Source: Botrytis cinerea B05.10
Lineage: Eukaryota; Ascomycota; Leotiomycetes; Helotiales; Sclerotiniaceae
Direction: 5' to 3'
DNA length: 64,000 bases
Assembly: GCF_000143535.2 (NCBI RefSeq)
Contig: NC_037318.1
Span: 2,294,001 to 2,358,000, forward strand
Shown: one piece after another, positions 21,830-34,000 of the stretch
How positions within the stretch are numbered: the stretch's first letter is position 1
Layout: the number at the start of each line of letters is the position of its first letter
Translations under genes and position numbers: made by a program
Notes under the pieces: generated by a model
Seen by the model: only the letters and a program-made list of their open reading frames with translations
What the model was told of the DNA's origin: nothing
Databases searched by the model: none

Positions 21830-23529
21830 ATGACTACTGCACCAGATCCCAAACATCCAGACCTTCCTGGTTTGATCTTTGGCTGCTCCCCTTCTAAACA
21901 TCGAACAAGCTACATGAGACGTCTGCTTCGTCGCTATAACGTCCAAGTCAATGGGAATGAAAGAAAAGAAAACACACTTCATAAGCTTGTCGACCTCGAG
22001 AAATCTATCGGCGAGAGAGAAAAAGAAGCACTTGTCAACTGGTTTGCTGGTGAAGGTACTTATAGAGCTCTGGCAGCTTTGCTAGGTGATGCTATCAAGG
22101 TAAGTCTTTTCACTCGATCCGAGGTTTCATATCATGTCAATGTTCGAAGACCTTAGTAAGACTGCTAACCTTCGAGTATTACAGCCACCGATTACCCCGA
22201 AAAGCATTGACGAGCCAACAGCCAAGAAAGCAAAGCTCGAGGAATATGACGATGATATCATCTTCGCCGTAGTCGACGAGTGTAGGATTTGTATGGAAAA
22301 CCTAACACCGGAAAAATTTCCACAAACTCGCATAACTAGCACGTGTGCACACCATCCAGCGGTCTGTAGTCGATGTTTGACTAAGCACATTAATGATCAA
22401 GTTCAAACCAGGGCATCAAATCAGGTTTCATGCCCTGAGTGTCAAGAGAAGGTTTCTGATGCCGAGATAAAAAAGTATGCCTCGCCGGAGGTTTTGGAGA
22501 GGCAAGATAATCTCTTCTCCTCTATCTTCACTCAACTAACTAATATATCTTCTAGAAACGGAAGAAGACTATTAAATATGTCTCTTCAACACCTCCCAAA
22601 CTTTACATTTTGCCTCAGTCCTAAATGTGAATCAGGTCAAATACACACAGGACCCGATCATCCAATGATGACATGCACTACATGTGGTTTCAAGACATGC
22701 TTCATTCACAAACTTCCATGGCACGAAGATCTCACATGCGCAGAATTTGATCTATTCAATCAAGCCAGAGTTCGACAAGAAGCAGCCTCTGAAGCATGGA
22801 TTGCAGAGCATACAAAACTTTGTCCAAATCCAAAATGTGGAATGAGAATCCAGAAGAAAACTGGTTGCGATCATTTGACTTGTGAGTGTATGTTGTATGA
22901 TTTCTATTGTATTACTGTTATGAATTTAATGTCATAGACTGACTGAGAAATTTTATTAATCATTAGGTGATTATTGCCTCTCCGAATTTTGCTGGTGTTG
23001 TTTTGCCGATTTCAAAATGATAAAGAAACGAGGTAATGATCACCATAAGGAAGACTGTCGGTGGCATACGAAAAATGAAAACGGTATACCTGGACATGGT
23101 AGAAGACATAAATCTGCTCTTAAGAAGCTCAAGGAACCGAAGAAGTCGAAGAAACTAATAAAATCGGACGATTCCAAACAATCGGATGCAGGACCAGCGC
23201 CGAAAGAACCGAATGTTCTGGAGGAGTCGGAAGAATTGAAGGAGGTAAATTTTCGAGAGGAATCGGAATCAACAGATAACCCGACTATTCTGGAGGATTT
23301 GAAACAGTCACATTCACCAATGAAGCCATCTGAGGCAGCGGATGAAGTGAAGCCATTTCAGCCAAAAGTTTCAGACGATGTTAAGAATTCATTTGAACCA
23401 GACGTTACAGAAGATTTGGAGAGACCCAATCAATCTCAAGAACCAGTTAAACCTTTTAAACAAACGGAGTCGACAGAAGCATTAGGGTTGAACATGCCAA
23501 ATCCACTAAAGCGACCTCGAGAGGAGTAA
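21830..23529 (+). CDS. RBR-type E3 ubiquitin-protein ligase
   Basis: Three exons (21830-22099, 22185-22881, 22967-23529) with two 85-bp introns give 509 residues. Order: N-terminal helical region (1-90), RING1 starting CRIC (123-178), IBR (about 230-275, CLSPKC...CTTCGFKTC), and RING2 (303-355) with CPNPKC and GCDHLTC, where Cys318 aligns with the catalytic thioester cysteine of HHARI-type ligases. A DHHKEDC zinc cluster follows. The second splice rebuilds HLTC-DYCLSEFCWCC, so RING2 is intact. The last 150 residues are a Lys/Glu/Pro-rich disordered tail with repeated VKPF motifs. RBR ligases pass ubiquitin through this cysteine; the substrate here is unknown. Confidence 0.9.
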
Positions 23530-25136
23530 GCTATTATCGTGCATGTTTCTACAAATCTCTACAATTTGCCACAAGTGCGATGTTGTTCGGATCTCAAAGC
23601 TGCTGCATGGTTTTCTTTGATTGGATTTCGTTGGGATTTTAGAGCATGGGAAGAAATGATGCATATCCTTCTTACCATGACTGATGGTGTCTTTTTCGGT
23701 GGGTTTAAATAACATTCAGTACAGCAGGAGAGACGATTCATATTATTATCACTATCATGACTGATGAACTTTTCGGTGGGCTTAGTCGAAAGCTTACAAC
23801 ATGGGTAGGTATAATGCATTTGATTATTACCATTGTTAGAAGCTGTGGCGACATGAAATGAGGCGATTTTAAACGCCCCAGACAAAGACTGCGGCGACAA
23901 CGGGATCTCAAGGCGTACTTGGCAATCGAAGAATGCACTTCTACCCTTTTCTGAATTTCAAGTTCATTTCAAAAGAATGGAACAAGGAATAATCCAAGCT
24001 TTTCAAATCATGCAATAAAAAAAATCAGCAAGCAGGTAAAGTATTTATCCAATCTTTTTCACCATGAAGTTCACATGTCTCTCCATCCCAAGAAAAGAAG
24101 AAGAATATCGGCATGATGATCCGAGAAAGATACGCAAATTCCTTTCCATAAGTAGTAAAGAACCATCGAATGATTCTTGAATTTGTGGTTTAGTACGGTC
24201 CCAGGGGCTTGGACATGATGATTCGCTTCGTGACGAGACAACGTCGCACTAGTGAGATCCGTGCGTGTTTCTACTTCCTTCGTGAACCTTGACCCCGAAA
24301 CTTCGTACCCTGATTGTGAATTTGTTGTGCATAAGGAGAAAAGAAATGTGGATTGGGAACTGGCTGGGGATTAAGGTTTGTATTAGACTAAGATTCGGAT
24401 CGGGGGTTGTTTGTAGATATTTTGAATATCTGTTTGCTTAGATTTTGCCAACTTGAGCAATTGGAATTGTACTTCTAGTGAAGTCTTCTTTTTAATGTCT
24501 ACAACAAGCTCTCAATGACATATTCCTCGACAATCAATGAACAACCGGCTTTATAAAGGGTACAATCAAATTGTAATCATATGAAATAGTTCTTCATCAG
24601 ATTCTACCTTGAGTCCCGATTGGACGACATTCCCAAACACTTCGCGCACAGACTAGTGGTAACCAAGATGCGAAGTTCTCACATCACCATTGCATGTTTG
24701 CATTTTTGCGACCATTTGACAAGGCAAATTCTGTGAATGCCATTGGTATGAAACGCGCAATCTAGCCTTAGATGATCGCGGGAAGGTAAATCCAACCGTG
24801 TACGTTATGCATGTCCAAATGATTACTCGTAGGTGTGGAGGTTGCACGCGTCCTCAACTACTGTATGCTTTGTCCCCCCCCCGCGATTTCTGTCACTTTG
24901 GTTGATGTGGTTGTGATATTTTGATGTATGGCATACATGTTAATGGAGTATTGAAATCGAGAACTGCCGGACAGAAAAAAAGAATTAATGAGTAGATTGG
25001 ATGGATTGGAATGGTGCTGGTCACATATGTAGCTGAATTTTAGTATACTAAGGTAAGATCTCATTCATATCCCATACAAATGTCAAGATGTCGGAGTATC
25101 AAAGCTAATTGTCAATTCAGACCACTCGAGGGCGTC
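23530..25136. other. Gene-free interval
   Basis: No supported gene in about 1.6 kb. A GACTGATG(G/A)...TTTTCGGTGGG block is repeated imperfectly at about 23679-23705 and 23758-23784. A run of nine C follows at about 24874. An upstream in-frame ATG of the next gene lies at 25080. Confidence 0.55.
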
Positions 25137-26735
25137 ATGCACCTTACTCAATTTTCCCTCCTAGTCTTCGCGACAGGAACAGGACTATGCAATGCTTCTC
25201 TTCTTCGTCGAACCCCACAACCTGCACCAATATCTACTGCTTCAACGACTCTTCAAACTGTCACATCATCACCTACTTCTCCAACTCAACCAGAAGTTAC
25301 AACACCACCAGGCCTCAAACTCGCTCAAATCGCAGGCATTCTCACAATCCTTCCAGAATGCAATCGCTACATCCTTTCATCCTCCAGCGCTGTCTCTTCA
25401 AATGGCGCATCCAACGTTTCCGACCAATTGATATTTCTTAGCACGGCCGCTGCAGCCAGCATCTCCATGGCACAAGCCAGCATCTCCGCTGCTGATGCTA
25501 GTGCTTCTAGTGCTATTGCTGAAGTTCAATCATCCGCCTCGGCAGCATTGGCAAGTGCAAATTCGGAAGTAATAAGCGCCCAGGCAAGCGCCAGCTCACA
25601 ACTCGCAGCAGTATCCGCATCTCTTATTTCTGCGGCAGCAATGGCAACAAATAGTGCTCAAGCAGCAGCATTAGCGATAGGTGCTGCGGCGACAGAGAGT
25701 GCATGGGCTATTTCGAGTCAGCTGGCTGATGCAACGACGGCAGTACAGTTCTCGAAAGCGACAACTTTGCCGATGACGGTCGCGGTCGTATTGATCCTTG
25801 GGACGAGTTTTGCGACTGGTGTTGTGAGTGTTTTGGTTTATCGATTTATCTTTAGGAGGAGGTTAAAGAGGGAAAAGGAAAGTGAGAATGAGATGAGGGA
25901 TGCACAGAATAGGAATGGAAATGGATACTATGGTGGTGGTGGAATGGAAAAGGGCCCAAGGAATTATACAACTCCACATCCGGGGACATCATACAATTAT
26001 CCCGCCACTCAGCACTCCTCAGTTTCAACCTCTTACCCGAACGAAAAATACATTTCACGATACACCCCTCAACCCGAAGAAGAAGTCATCAACAGAGATT
26101 ATGTAGAAGGAAATTATGAAAGAGGCAATGAAGATAATTATTCTACACACGATATAATCGACATTGAAAAGGAAATCGCAGAAATGAATTACCAGATGAA
26201 AATGGCCGAAGCGGAATTAGGGCGGAGAGATAGAGAACGATCTTTCAGAGCAAGTGAGAGTGGATTAAGCAGGAGTAGTAAGAGTATTAGTGTTCTATTT
26301 ACTCCCAGAGACGTACCCCAGAAGGCGGGAGAAAGGAGAGGAAGTGGGGCGAGGAGTGTTATGAGTATGGGAATTGGTGAGAGATTGAGAAGCATGATGC
26401 CTTCTTATCGACAATCCCAGGCTTCTTCTTCTTCTTCTTCTTCTTCTTACGAATCGAAAGAATTTTCAAAAGATAGCATACGAAATTCCACGAGAGAAAT
26501 GACTGAAAGAGATTTGGAGGAAGGAGAAGAAATTATTTTCACGTTGGATGAAAGACCACCGCCGTTACCTAAATCAAACCCGGCAGCGGTTACGAGACCA
26601 ACGCATGCTTATACAAATAGTGATACCAGTATTATGACGCTAAGTCCGAGTGTTTATGACGGTGGTGGAAGTCAGAGTTCGAAGCGGGGGAAAGGGAAGG
26701 GACCTTTTATCCCTTCGATTGGGAAGGCTTATTGA
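25137..26735 (+). CDS. Secretory single-pass membrane protein, Ser/Ala-rich ectodomain
   Basis: Single exon. From the ATG at 25137 it is 532 residues, starting with a good signal peptide (MHLTQFSLLVFATGTGLCNA). The frame also opens at 25080 but that would bury the signal peptide. The ectodomain (20-205) is Thr/Pro-rich, then Ala/Ser-rich with ASASA repeats likely to form a helix or a glycosylated stalk. A transmembrane helix spans about 212-236 and is followed by RRRLKRE, giving a type I topology. The cytoplasmic part has a short coiled coil (IEKEIAEMNYQMKMAEAEL), a poly-Ser run encoded by a TTC/TCT repeat, and a PPPLP motif near the end. A wall-sensor-like role is possible from the architecture but not shown. 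Confidence 0.75.
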   Translation: MHLTQFSLLVFATGTGLCNASLLRRTPQPAPISTASTTLQTVTSSPTSPTQPEVTTPPGLKLAQIAGILTILPECNRYILSSSSAVSSNGASNVSDQLIFLSTAAAASISMAQASISAADASASSAIAEVQSSASAALASANSEVISAQASASSQLAAVSASLISAAAMATNSAQAAALAIGAAATESAWAISSQLADATTAVQFSKATTLPMTVAVVLILGTSFATGVVSVLVYRFIFRRRLKREKESENEMRDAQNRNGNGYYGGGGMEKGPRNYTTPHPGTSYNYPATQHSSVSTSYPNEKYISRYTPQPEEEVINRDYVEGNYERGNEDNYSTHDIIDIEKEIAEMNYQMKMAEAELGRRDRERSFRASESGLSRSSKSISVLFTPRDVPQKAGERRGSGARSVMSMGIGERLRSMMPSYRQSQASSSSSSSSYESKEFSKDSIRNSTREMTERDLEEGEEIIFTLDERPPPLPKSNPAAVTRPTHAYTNSDTSIMTLSPSVYDGGGSQSSKRGKGKGPFIPSIGKAY

Positions 26736-29700
26736 TTGAGCGTCTCGCAGTACGATGTACAAAGATATTGTGTAGTTTTATTAGATATTTTTATTTTACT
26801 TTCGGGTTAGGAGGAGAAGGAAAAAGAGGGCAGGATACCAGAGATTTTAGCAGACTGTTTATTGTATTTTTTAAGGTTACTCTATATGAATAATGAACAG
26901 AAATGTTGGCGTATAGATTACCTACTCAAAAAGAATGTTTCTCAGCAGTGATTTCATGTAAATGATGGTTGTGATTTCTATACTATGTTTCTCATTCGAG
27001 CATGAAAAGTCTCAGAGAGCAACACCTATTGTACCCCGATCATCTGGAGTGTTTGGCGGAGCAGCAAGTTCGAAACTCATCTCTGGCTGTGTATATATTT
27101 TCTGAATTAACTGGCGACGAGAAACGTCATATTTTGACCTATAAGATTGTGGTCAGTTGCTTCGTCGAGAAGAACTTTGGAGATAACACTGGCATCCGTA
27201 GGAAATATAGTCCCACACGGATCCCGAGATCACATATAACTGAGCCTCCTGTGTAACAGCACGGAGGAATATTGATCAGAATCGACATAGTTATGGAGTT
27301 CGCCAAATGCGGGGTTGATTTAGTGTCATTGATTCCCGCTTCCTGCTCATTTCAATTATCCGGCTGGGTAATCTCAGATGAGATTTCTTTACTTGACACA
27401 GGAAACCTGAAGCATTTCAGTTGGTAATCGTAAGATGGCATGTGTGGGATGAAAAGGGAGACATTTTGACCTGAGTTGCTAGATGTAGATCGTCTGGAAA
27501 TAACAAGATACTTGCCGCCCATATTTCTCTTTGTTGTCGATTCGCTACTGCATTTTGTACTGTCATATTTTCACACTCGCGAGCTAATCACTACTTGCTC
27601 GATACATATCTTAAAATTCAGGTACTACGAGCTCATCCAAATAATCTCAGGTACTTACTAAATGTAAAAAAATGTATTTGCAAGCTTAGCTTCCATCTTC
27701 CATGCACCTATATAGTCACCACTCCAATCTTTCACATTGCCAGCTAAATATTTTAAACATCAAGAGGGGGACTACTTGTCTGCCACATCTGAATCTTTAA
27801 TAGTGAGAAAAACCTTGCATTTCAAATATTCCGATCTCCCCGAGATAAAATCTATTCTCATTGGAGAGCAATCATGAAATCTTGGACTGATATCTGGACA
27901 TTAACTTTCATCAATAACACCAAAAGTTGAATCATATGAATGCAAGACTATACTAGGAAGATATACTCTTTTTGCTGCCCCAGTTCGGCTAGTAGTGCTG
28001 TTCTCACAATACTGCAACAAAGTCCTGAGATGAGAAGTTCCCTTGTACCGTAAGTTCGGACCGGCAAGACTGCTATCATCGATCAATGTGGTACTCATCG
28101 GTTTGCGGTGATTCACTATTAAGTCTACGTAGAGGGAATCATGCACTTATGTGGAGCATGCTTCAACCGTTGAAGCTAGGGCATTTTTCCTTAAGTTTCG
28201 GCTCCAGGAATTTCTATATAAACTCCGGGCTGCGGGCTGTCTGTTTCATGATTGCAAAAAATTGTCCACTTGCAAAAACTAAAAATCATGTCACTTTATA
28301 GCCACTGGTGCATGAATGAAATGGTGTGATTTGGCGCGGTATAGATGAACGAAGCAGTACACCAGCTTTGATCTTCATCCAACGTTGTTATTAGAGCTAT
28401 TCTCTCTGTATCAACCGAGAGAGTTTTATATTGAGCGACAGCAAAAATAATGGGATTCATTACAGAATTACAGAATGATAACAAGTGCGCCTGCCATTAT
28501 CACTCCACAGCTGATAGATTGTATCGGTTCTTGCACATTCGCTCCAGGGCTCACTATTGGTCCTAGAAAAGCGGAACTGAATAGAGGATGAAGCTTACCT
28601 AGGTAGCCATCAGACTAATTTCCATTACATGCGAAATTTTCCTTAGAGCTCGCTCATATTTCCATTTGGAGTCTTTATGTGGAATTTCTTTGATTGGAGC
28701 CCGGCAAGATACGATTCACTAAGTAACAAAAGACGAGGCATATAGTATTTGCGGGTTACCATGTAAATGAGCCAGATCATGTTATCCTGCTCGAGCATAT
28801 GAACTTGCTCACTCGCGTGAAATCTTTGTAGAAGAACAGCATAAATACTCCTCGATCTACCTACGACTCAAGGATCAATCTACCCGGACAGATCGAGGAC
28901 GGAAAGTGGGTAAGTGTCACTTCGTTTTCTTTTTAATCTCGAAGGCTTGGATCTTAATAAAAATCACGCTCCGAGGGAATGACGAAACAACAGGATATTG
29001 ATGGATAAGGGACTCGACTCGAAGAGATCGAACGTGGAAAATATGAGTATTGTCAATCTGCAACTTTGCCACCACACTTGTCATGATATTCAGACGAATA
29101 AGAAAATCTTGCTGTAATTCTCTTTAGATAGAATTAGATGAAAGCTCACTTGAGCCTCGAAATATGCCATCGCGAATCAGAAGACGCGACGCGAAGGACA
29201 AAGAAGGACTACCAAAACTTCGAGCTCTGGACGCACCCTTATTTAGACCGGTTGCAAAGTAGCTGAAGGTAATTGTCTCAGTCGGTTGCAAGAGCAATGC
29301 CTTAAGTATCAACAGACAGGAAAATACCTGATTTGCTACTTGGGTGAGTAGTGAATTCACTCATGGGTAGATACCACAGGGACCGTCGTTTGTTGTTTGT
29401 GGTACTTGGGGTGAATCGTGATCTCTTTAGGATTAGGATGGTGAAATTCTGCAAGCTTCTTGTCTATTAGAAGAGATCCTACATCAAGGAAAGAGTGCTG
29501 TCTGAATGAGGTTGACTTCACAAATCAAAAAGGGTGTATTCTCCACCCCCACAATGTTGAGGCGAGGGGTAAATTCTTATCCGAGACCCATTTTTATTCC
29601 CCGCAATCAACCTCTGTGCAAATCCTCCACCAAAATACACAAACCTCAAGCAGTGGAAATGCAAGTCACTACTGGTACAGTCGGCATAGTAATCCGAGCT

Positions 29701-29869
29701 TCAAGAATGGATGAAAGCAATTCCGTTGAATAGCGTAGGTTAAGTAATCTGTATTTTCTCTCTCCATGCATCTCAATTCTACTTCGTGCTCACTACCATA
29801 CAAACAAATACACAACTCCAAACCATCAATTGAAACCTCAAATCAAATCTCAAACCAAATACCACCACA
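26736..29869. other. Gene-poor interval upstream of the dehydroquinase gene
   Basis: About 3.1 kb with only short frames (84 codons or fewer) that I cannot join or identify. It ends in the leader of the dehydroquinase gene, which carries the operator-like site listed separately. Confidence 0.55.
29567..29582 (+). promoter_or_regulatory. QA-1F/QUTA-like activator site
   Basis: GGGTAAATTCTTATCC matches the Neurospora QA-1F consensus GGRTAARYRYTTATCC at 15 of 16 positions and has both half-sites. It lies 288 bp upstream of the dehydroquinase ATG. Consensus recalled from the literature on the qa cluster; binding is inferred. Confidence 0.65.
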
Positions 29870-30334
29870 ATGGCCGTCAAAAAGATACTCCTCCTCAACG
29901 GTCCAAATCTCAATCTTCTCGGAACCCGTGAACCCCACATCTATGGTTATGACACCCTCGCCTCCATCGAATCCTCACTCACCACCTATCTCTCCTCTCT
30001 AACACCCTCCGTCACACTTCTATCCTTCCAAACTAATTGGGAAGGTGCGCTCATCGATCGTATCCACGAAGCACGTACTGATGGCACCGATGCTATTGTT
30101 ATAAATCCTGGTGCCTTCACACACTATAGCATAGCGCTGCGAGATGCGTTGACTGGTGTTGATATTCCATTTGTGGAGGTGCATATTAGTAATGTGCATA
30201 AGAGGGAGGAATTTCGTCACAAGAGTTTTTTGAGTGATAAGGCGGAAGCTGTTATTTGTGGATTGGGCGTCTATGGGTACAGAGCAGCGGTGGAATGGTG
30301 TGTAGGGTATTTGAAGGAGAAGCCAAAAGCGTGA
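29870..30334 (+). CDS. qa-2: Catabolic 3-dehydroquinase, type II
   Basis: Single exon, 154 residues, normal length for type II dehydroquinases. It converts 3-dehydroquinate to 3-dehydroshikimate by anti-elimination and forms a dodecamer in the family. The hallmarks are in order: [17 protein letters not shown] with the catalytic Tyr region, [48 protein letters not shown] and [13 protein letters not shown]. It is the catabolic (QA-2/QutE) enzyme rather than the pentafunctional AROM domain. The next quinate gene in the window is qa-4, on the other strand; no quinate dehydrogenase, permease, activator or repressor gene is present here. Confidence 0.95.
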   Translation: MAVKKILLLNGPNLNLLGTREPHIYGYDTLASIESSLTTYLSSLTPSVTLLSFQTNWEGALIDRIHEARTDGTDAIVINPGAFTHYSIALRDALTGVDIPFVEVHISNVHKREEFRHKSFLSDKAEAVICGLGVYGYRAAVEWCVGYLKEKPKA

Positions 30335-31059
30335 GGGGAGGGACGATTAAAATGTGATGCAGAAAAGCATCGGATCAAGTGTATATCTAGATATGTGGAA
30401 CTTCAAATAAGAAATATTAAACAGCAGTATATTTAATTGATGGCAATTGGGTGAATGAACTTCAGAGTAGTAGTTATTGTTGAAGAAAACTCTAGTTACC
30501 CTGAGAATTTATGTTTTCTTAATTAAACATGAACTCGATTTTTAAAAAGAACTTTTGAATTTTTAAAGAAAATACCTAATAAGTAATCAGATTTGTATTT
30601 TAAATATTAGAACGAAAAGAATATAACTTGGAATTAAAATGCAATATTATATTACATTTATCAAAATTTAAATTCCTTGAGCGATTTTTATTTAATTCGA
30701 TAAATGATAGAATTTCTATAATAATAATATTTTGATATTTATCAAAAACGATAAAGTACTTTGGAATCTAAATTATTATGGTTTCTAATTTATTTATATA
30801 AAAAGATTGAGGGGAAAATAAAAGGAATAGAGTTTTATTATAATATTGAATTTTATTTTCATTTTTTATTATTATTGAATAATTAAAAGTTTATTTTAAG
30901 ATGAGAGCAATTGTAAAGGTTTATATGTTTTTTAAGATATATAACCAATTATATTAACTACATTAGCCAGTTTTATTAAATATAAATTAGAAGCTTTGTT
31001 TTTAACTTCCTTTTTAAATCTTTATTAATAGCTATAATTTCTACTTTATTGGTTTTCCT
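30335..31059. other. Very AT-rich tract at the border of the NLR gene
   Basis: By eye well above the AT content of the flanks (long runs of A, T and TTTAA words). No gene. It begins soon after the dehydroquinase gene and ends at the stop codon of the NLR. In ascomycetes such tracts often reflect repeat-induced point mutation of old repeats, but I see no recognisable element. Confidence 0.6.
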
Positions 31060-34000
31060 TTAGTTTCTCAGTTCATCATGTGTAGAGATATCATCACTAA
31101 TTTCATTTTCTCCTAGATAAGGATCAAAATTAAAATTATCATCTGCAACACCAGCAGTATCATTCAAGAAACTATCAAAGTCGAAGTCATTAAGAACATC
31201 CGAATTTACATTCATAGGATTATTGGACTCCACCACTGCATCGAACTATTCGAAGATTAGTAGTGAAACTAGAAATGAATTATATGTAATGAGCATACCG
31301 ATGGTTGGCTCCTTCGGGATGCATCTTCCCAGGCCACAACGCTTTCTGGAGATTTATTATTCATTTGGAATGCATCCGAAACAAGGGGTTCTGTCCTGGT
31401 GGCAAGAATTTCTGCAAGGCTGGGCGACTCTTCGTTCATGTTAGGGGAATGATACTTTTTATTATGCTTGTTTAGGAGCGCTCGGGTGACGAATCCTCTC
31501 GTGTAATAAGCGCACGAAAGATGTGCGCATTGGTACCGACGTTGATGATGTGACTCGTGCTTGTCCCGTTGAGAAGAAGTTTCGAAGCCATCAACATTGC
31601 GAACACAATTTAAATATCGGCATAGGAAAACTGAGGCACCATAAGTCTCTCGAAGAATTTGGATATCCCTCTGACTGATATTAGGAAACTCTGTCAAAGC
31701 ATTGCTTCCCAGCAGAGACTCGATCGTTCGTTGAAAATGGAGACCAATGGCACTTAGATGAGTTGGATCCATTTCACATAAATCCGTTGAGATTGCTGCT
31801 GAATTTTAGTACAGATATTGAATTTCGAAAGTTGAACTTACTTTCCGGAGATTTGTCCAAAGCAGCCTCCAAGTGCAACTTTGACCGGGCTTTAAATCCA
31901 AGAATATCTAAAATCAACTGTCTAATTTCAGGCAAATGACTCAAACCTTGTAAACTCTGATTTTCGATAACAGGTCTCATCTCCTCTTTTGTGTCTTTTG
32001 GTGTGATGTTTTCTTTCCTGTAGCGTAACAAATATTGCAGTTGATCCAGAAGCTCTGCAGGGAGTTGAGAATGCTTCTGAAAACATTCTAGGAGATGCTT
32101 GTACCAGAATGTAATGGCATACGTGAGCAGACCATGAAATCCCTTTACAGCAACAACAGCCCTCTGAGCTTCCGTGAACTTGCTCGGAATCAGATTGTCG
32201 CAGGAATTCAGTATGGCGATGCAAGAGAATGAGATGCTGAGATTTGCGTTTTCACGCGACAGAAATGGCAACTTCTCTTGATACTCTTCTTCAAGTAGAT
32301 ATCTGTAAGGAGTCAGCCACATCATCCTTACATTTTTAAGAGTTTTAAGGGGCTTGCTACTCTCTTACTGAGAAATGCACAAATTCGACTGTATTTGCAG
32401 GGCCATCTTCTATAAGAGGGCGACAAAGATCCAATGCTCTTTTTCCGATTTTTGTTTTAGACGTAAGAGTCCAATTTGAACGATCAATTGCAACTCCATC
32501 AAGTATTTCGTAGTTCTTAAGTACTCGATAACAACATGCCATCCATTCCAGAATACGAATAGCCATGAATCTTGCCGTCTCAGGGTTGCTAGGATCCATG
32601 ATTCTGTCAAGAATACGGCCATACCTGTTAGACATCAATTACATGCTCTGGTATAACTAGTGGTATCTTACGCTGCCTTCAAACCTTTCGGTAAGCTCAT
32701 GACTGTCTTTTCCAATGCTTCATCACTGTAGCAAAATTTGAGTTCGCCTAAAACTAGCCGAACCCATAAAAACATACCTAACGAAGTTAGTATCGCTATT
32801 TGTTTCATGACATTAAACTTGGTTTACCATTCGCCTTTTCCATCAAAGTATTTTCGATTCTACTTAATAAGTCCTGATCAGAAGTATCAAGTTTAGAGAC
32901 TTTGTATTTTAGGTAAGACTGAATGTCTTGATTGACTTCTTGGCGGCTGTCTAGAGCGATGTGTGGTTGTTTGAGAAGCTTCTGGCGAATGTGTGCTTCT
33001 TTTCGACTAGAAAACAAAATCTTGCATTGCAGCGCTGGACCAATACAAATACTGCGAAGTTCTTTCAATATCACTTTTTGATCTTCCTTTGAACATTCAT
33101 CCAAGCCGTCTACAACGATTCTTGTAGATGCAACAGTCTGTAGAAGCTGTGGGACTAAAGTTCTGAGCTGAGTCATTGTGCAGTCTACCCCTCGGTAGAC
33201 GAATTCATTGGCAACTAGAGTGGAAATCTCATGGTGCTGTCTAAGAAGTTGAACTGCAACAGTTTTTAGGATCTGCTGGCAGACATTGCCAGAGCTGCGA
33301 CTATCACAATAATAGTAACATGTAGTCAATCCAGGCCTCTCTATCAATGTTTGGATTATGTACGAGCATATAACGCTCTTGCCTTGGGTAATGAAATTAG
33401 CCATATCCTTAACTTCGAATTTTATGAAATAGGGGCAAACCTGATCCCGGCTTGCCATGAAGCCACAGGCACGGATCTTCTGTGTTATTCTCCATCCAAT
33501 TCTTAAACTGATGTTCCCTGGCCATCCACTCGCACGTCTTATCATGACGCTTTTTGTGGATTCTGTCATGCACAGCTTCCTGATCCTTACCATCAAGGTT
33601 AAACCATGCAATAGCATGCTGCAAACGAGTAGCTTTCGCATTTTTCTCATTCTCTTCGACCATTTCTAACTCTCGCTTCTGCCTCAGCCGTATGTCGTCT
33701 TGCATCTTAGCTCGTGACTCTCTTGACTCCACAATATCAAATGAAACAGCCTCTATGTCGATAAATTCTCGATGTTTCTTTAAAGAATTGATGATGGAAT
33801 CAAATCGGCTCCCGAAGTCCTTCCAAAAGGAAAGAAAGATAACATGCCAAGCTACATTCTTTCTTTAGTGTCAGTAAACATAATTAGATTAATCTATTTA
33901 CCTCTTTGTCGAAGAAATTTGTAAGCACGTTGATGAAATTCTAGTATGTTAGTATATACTGTAGCAAGGGATTGCTGAAATTCGACGTTGTTATCAAATG

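Noticed and set aside
30335..31059. Transposon remnant in the AT-rich tract
   Set aside because: No coding trace of a transposase, integrase or reverse transcriptase and no terminal repeats could be seen.
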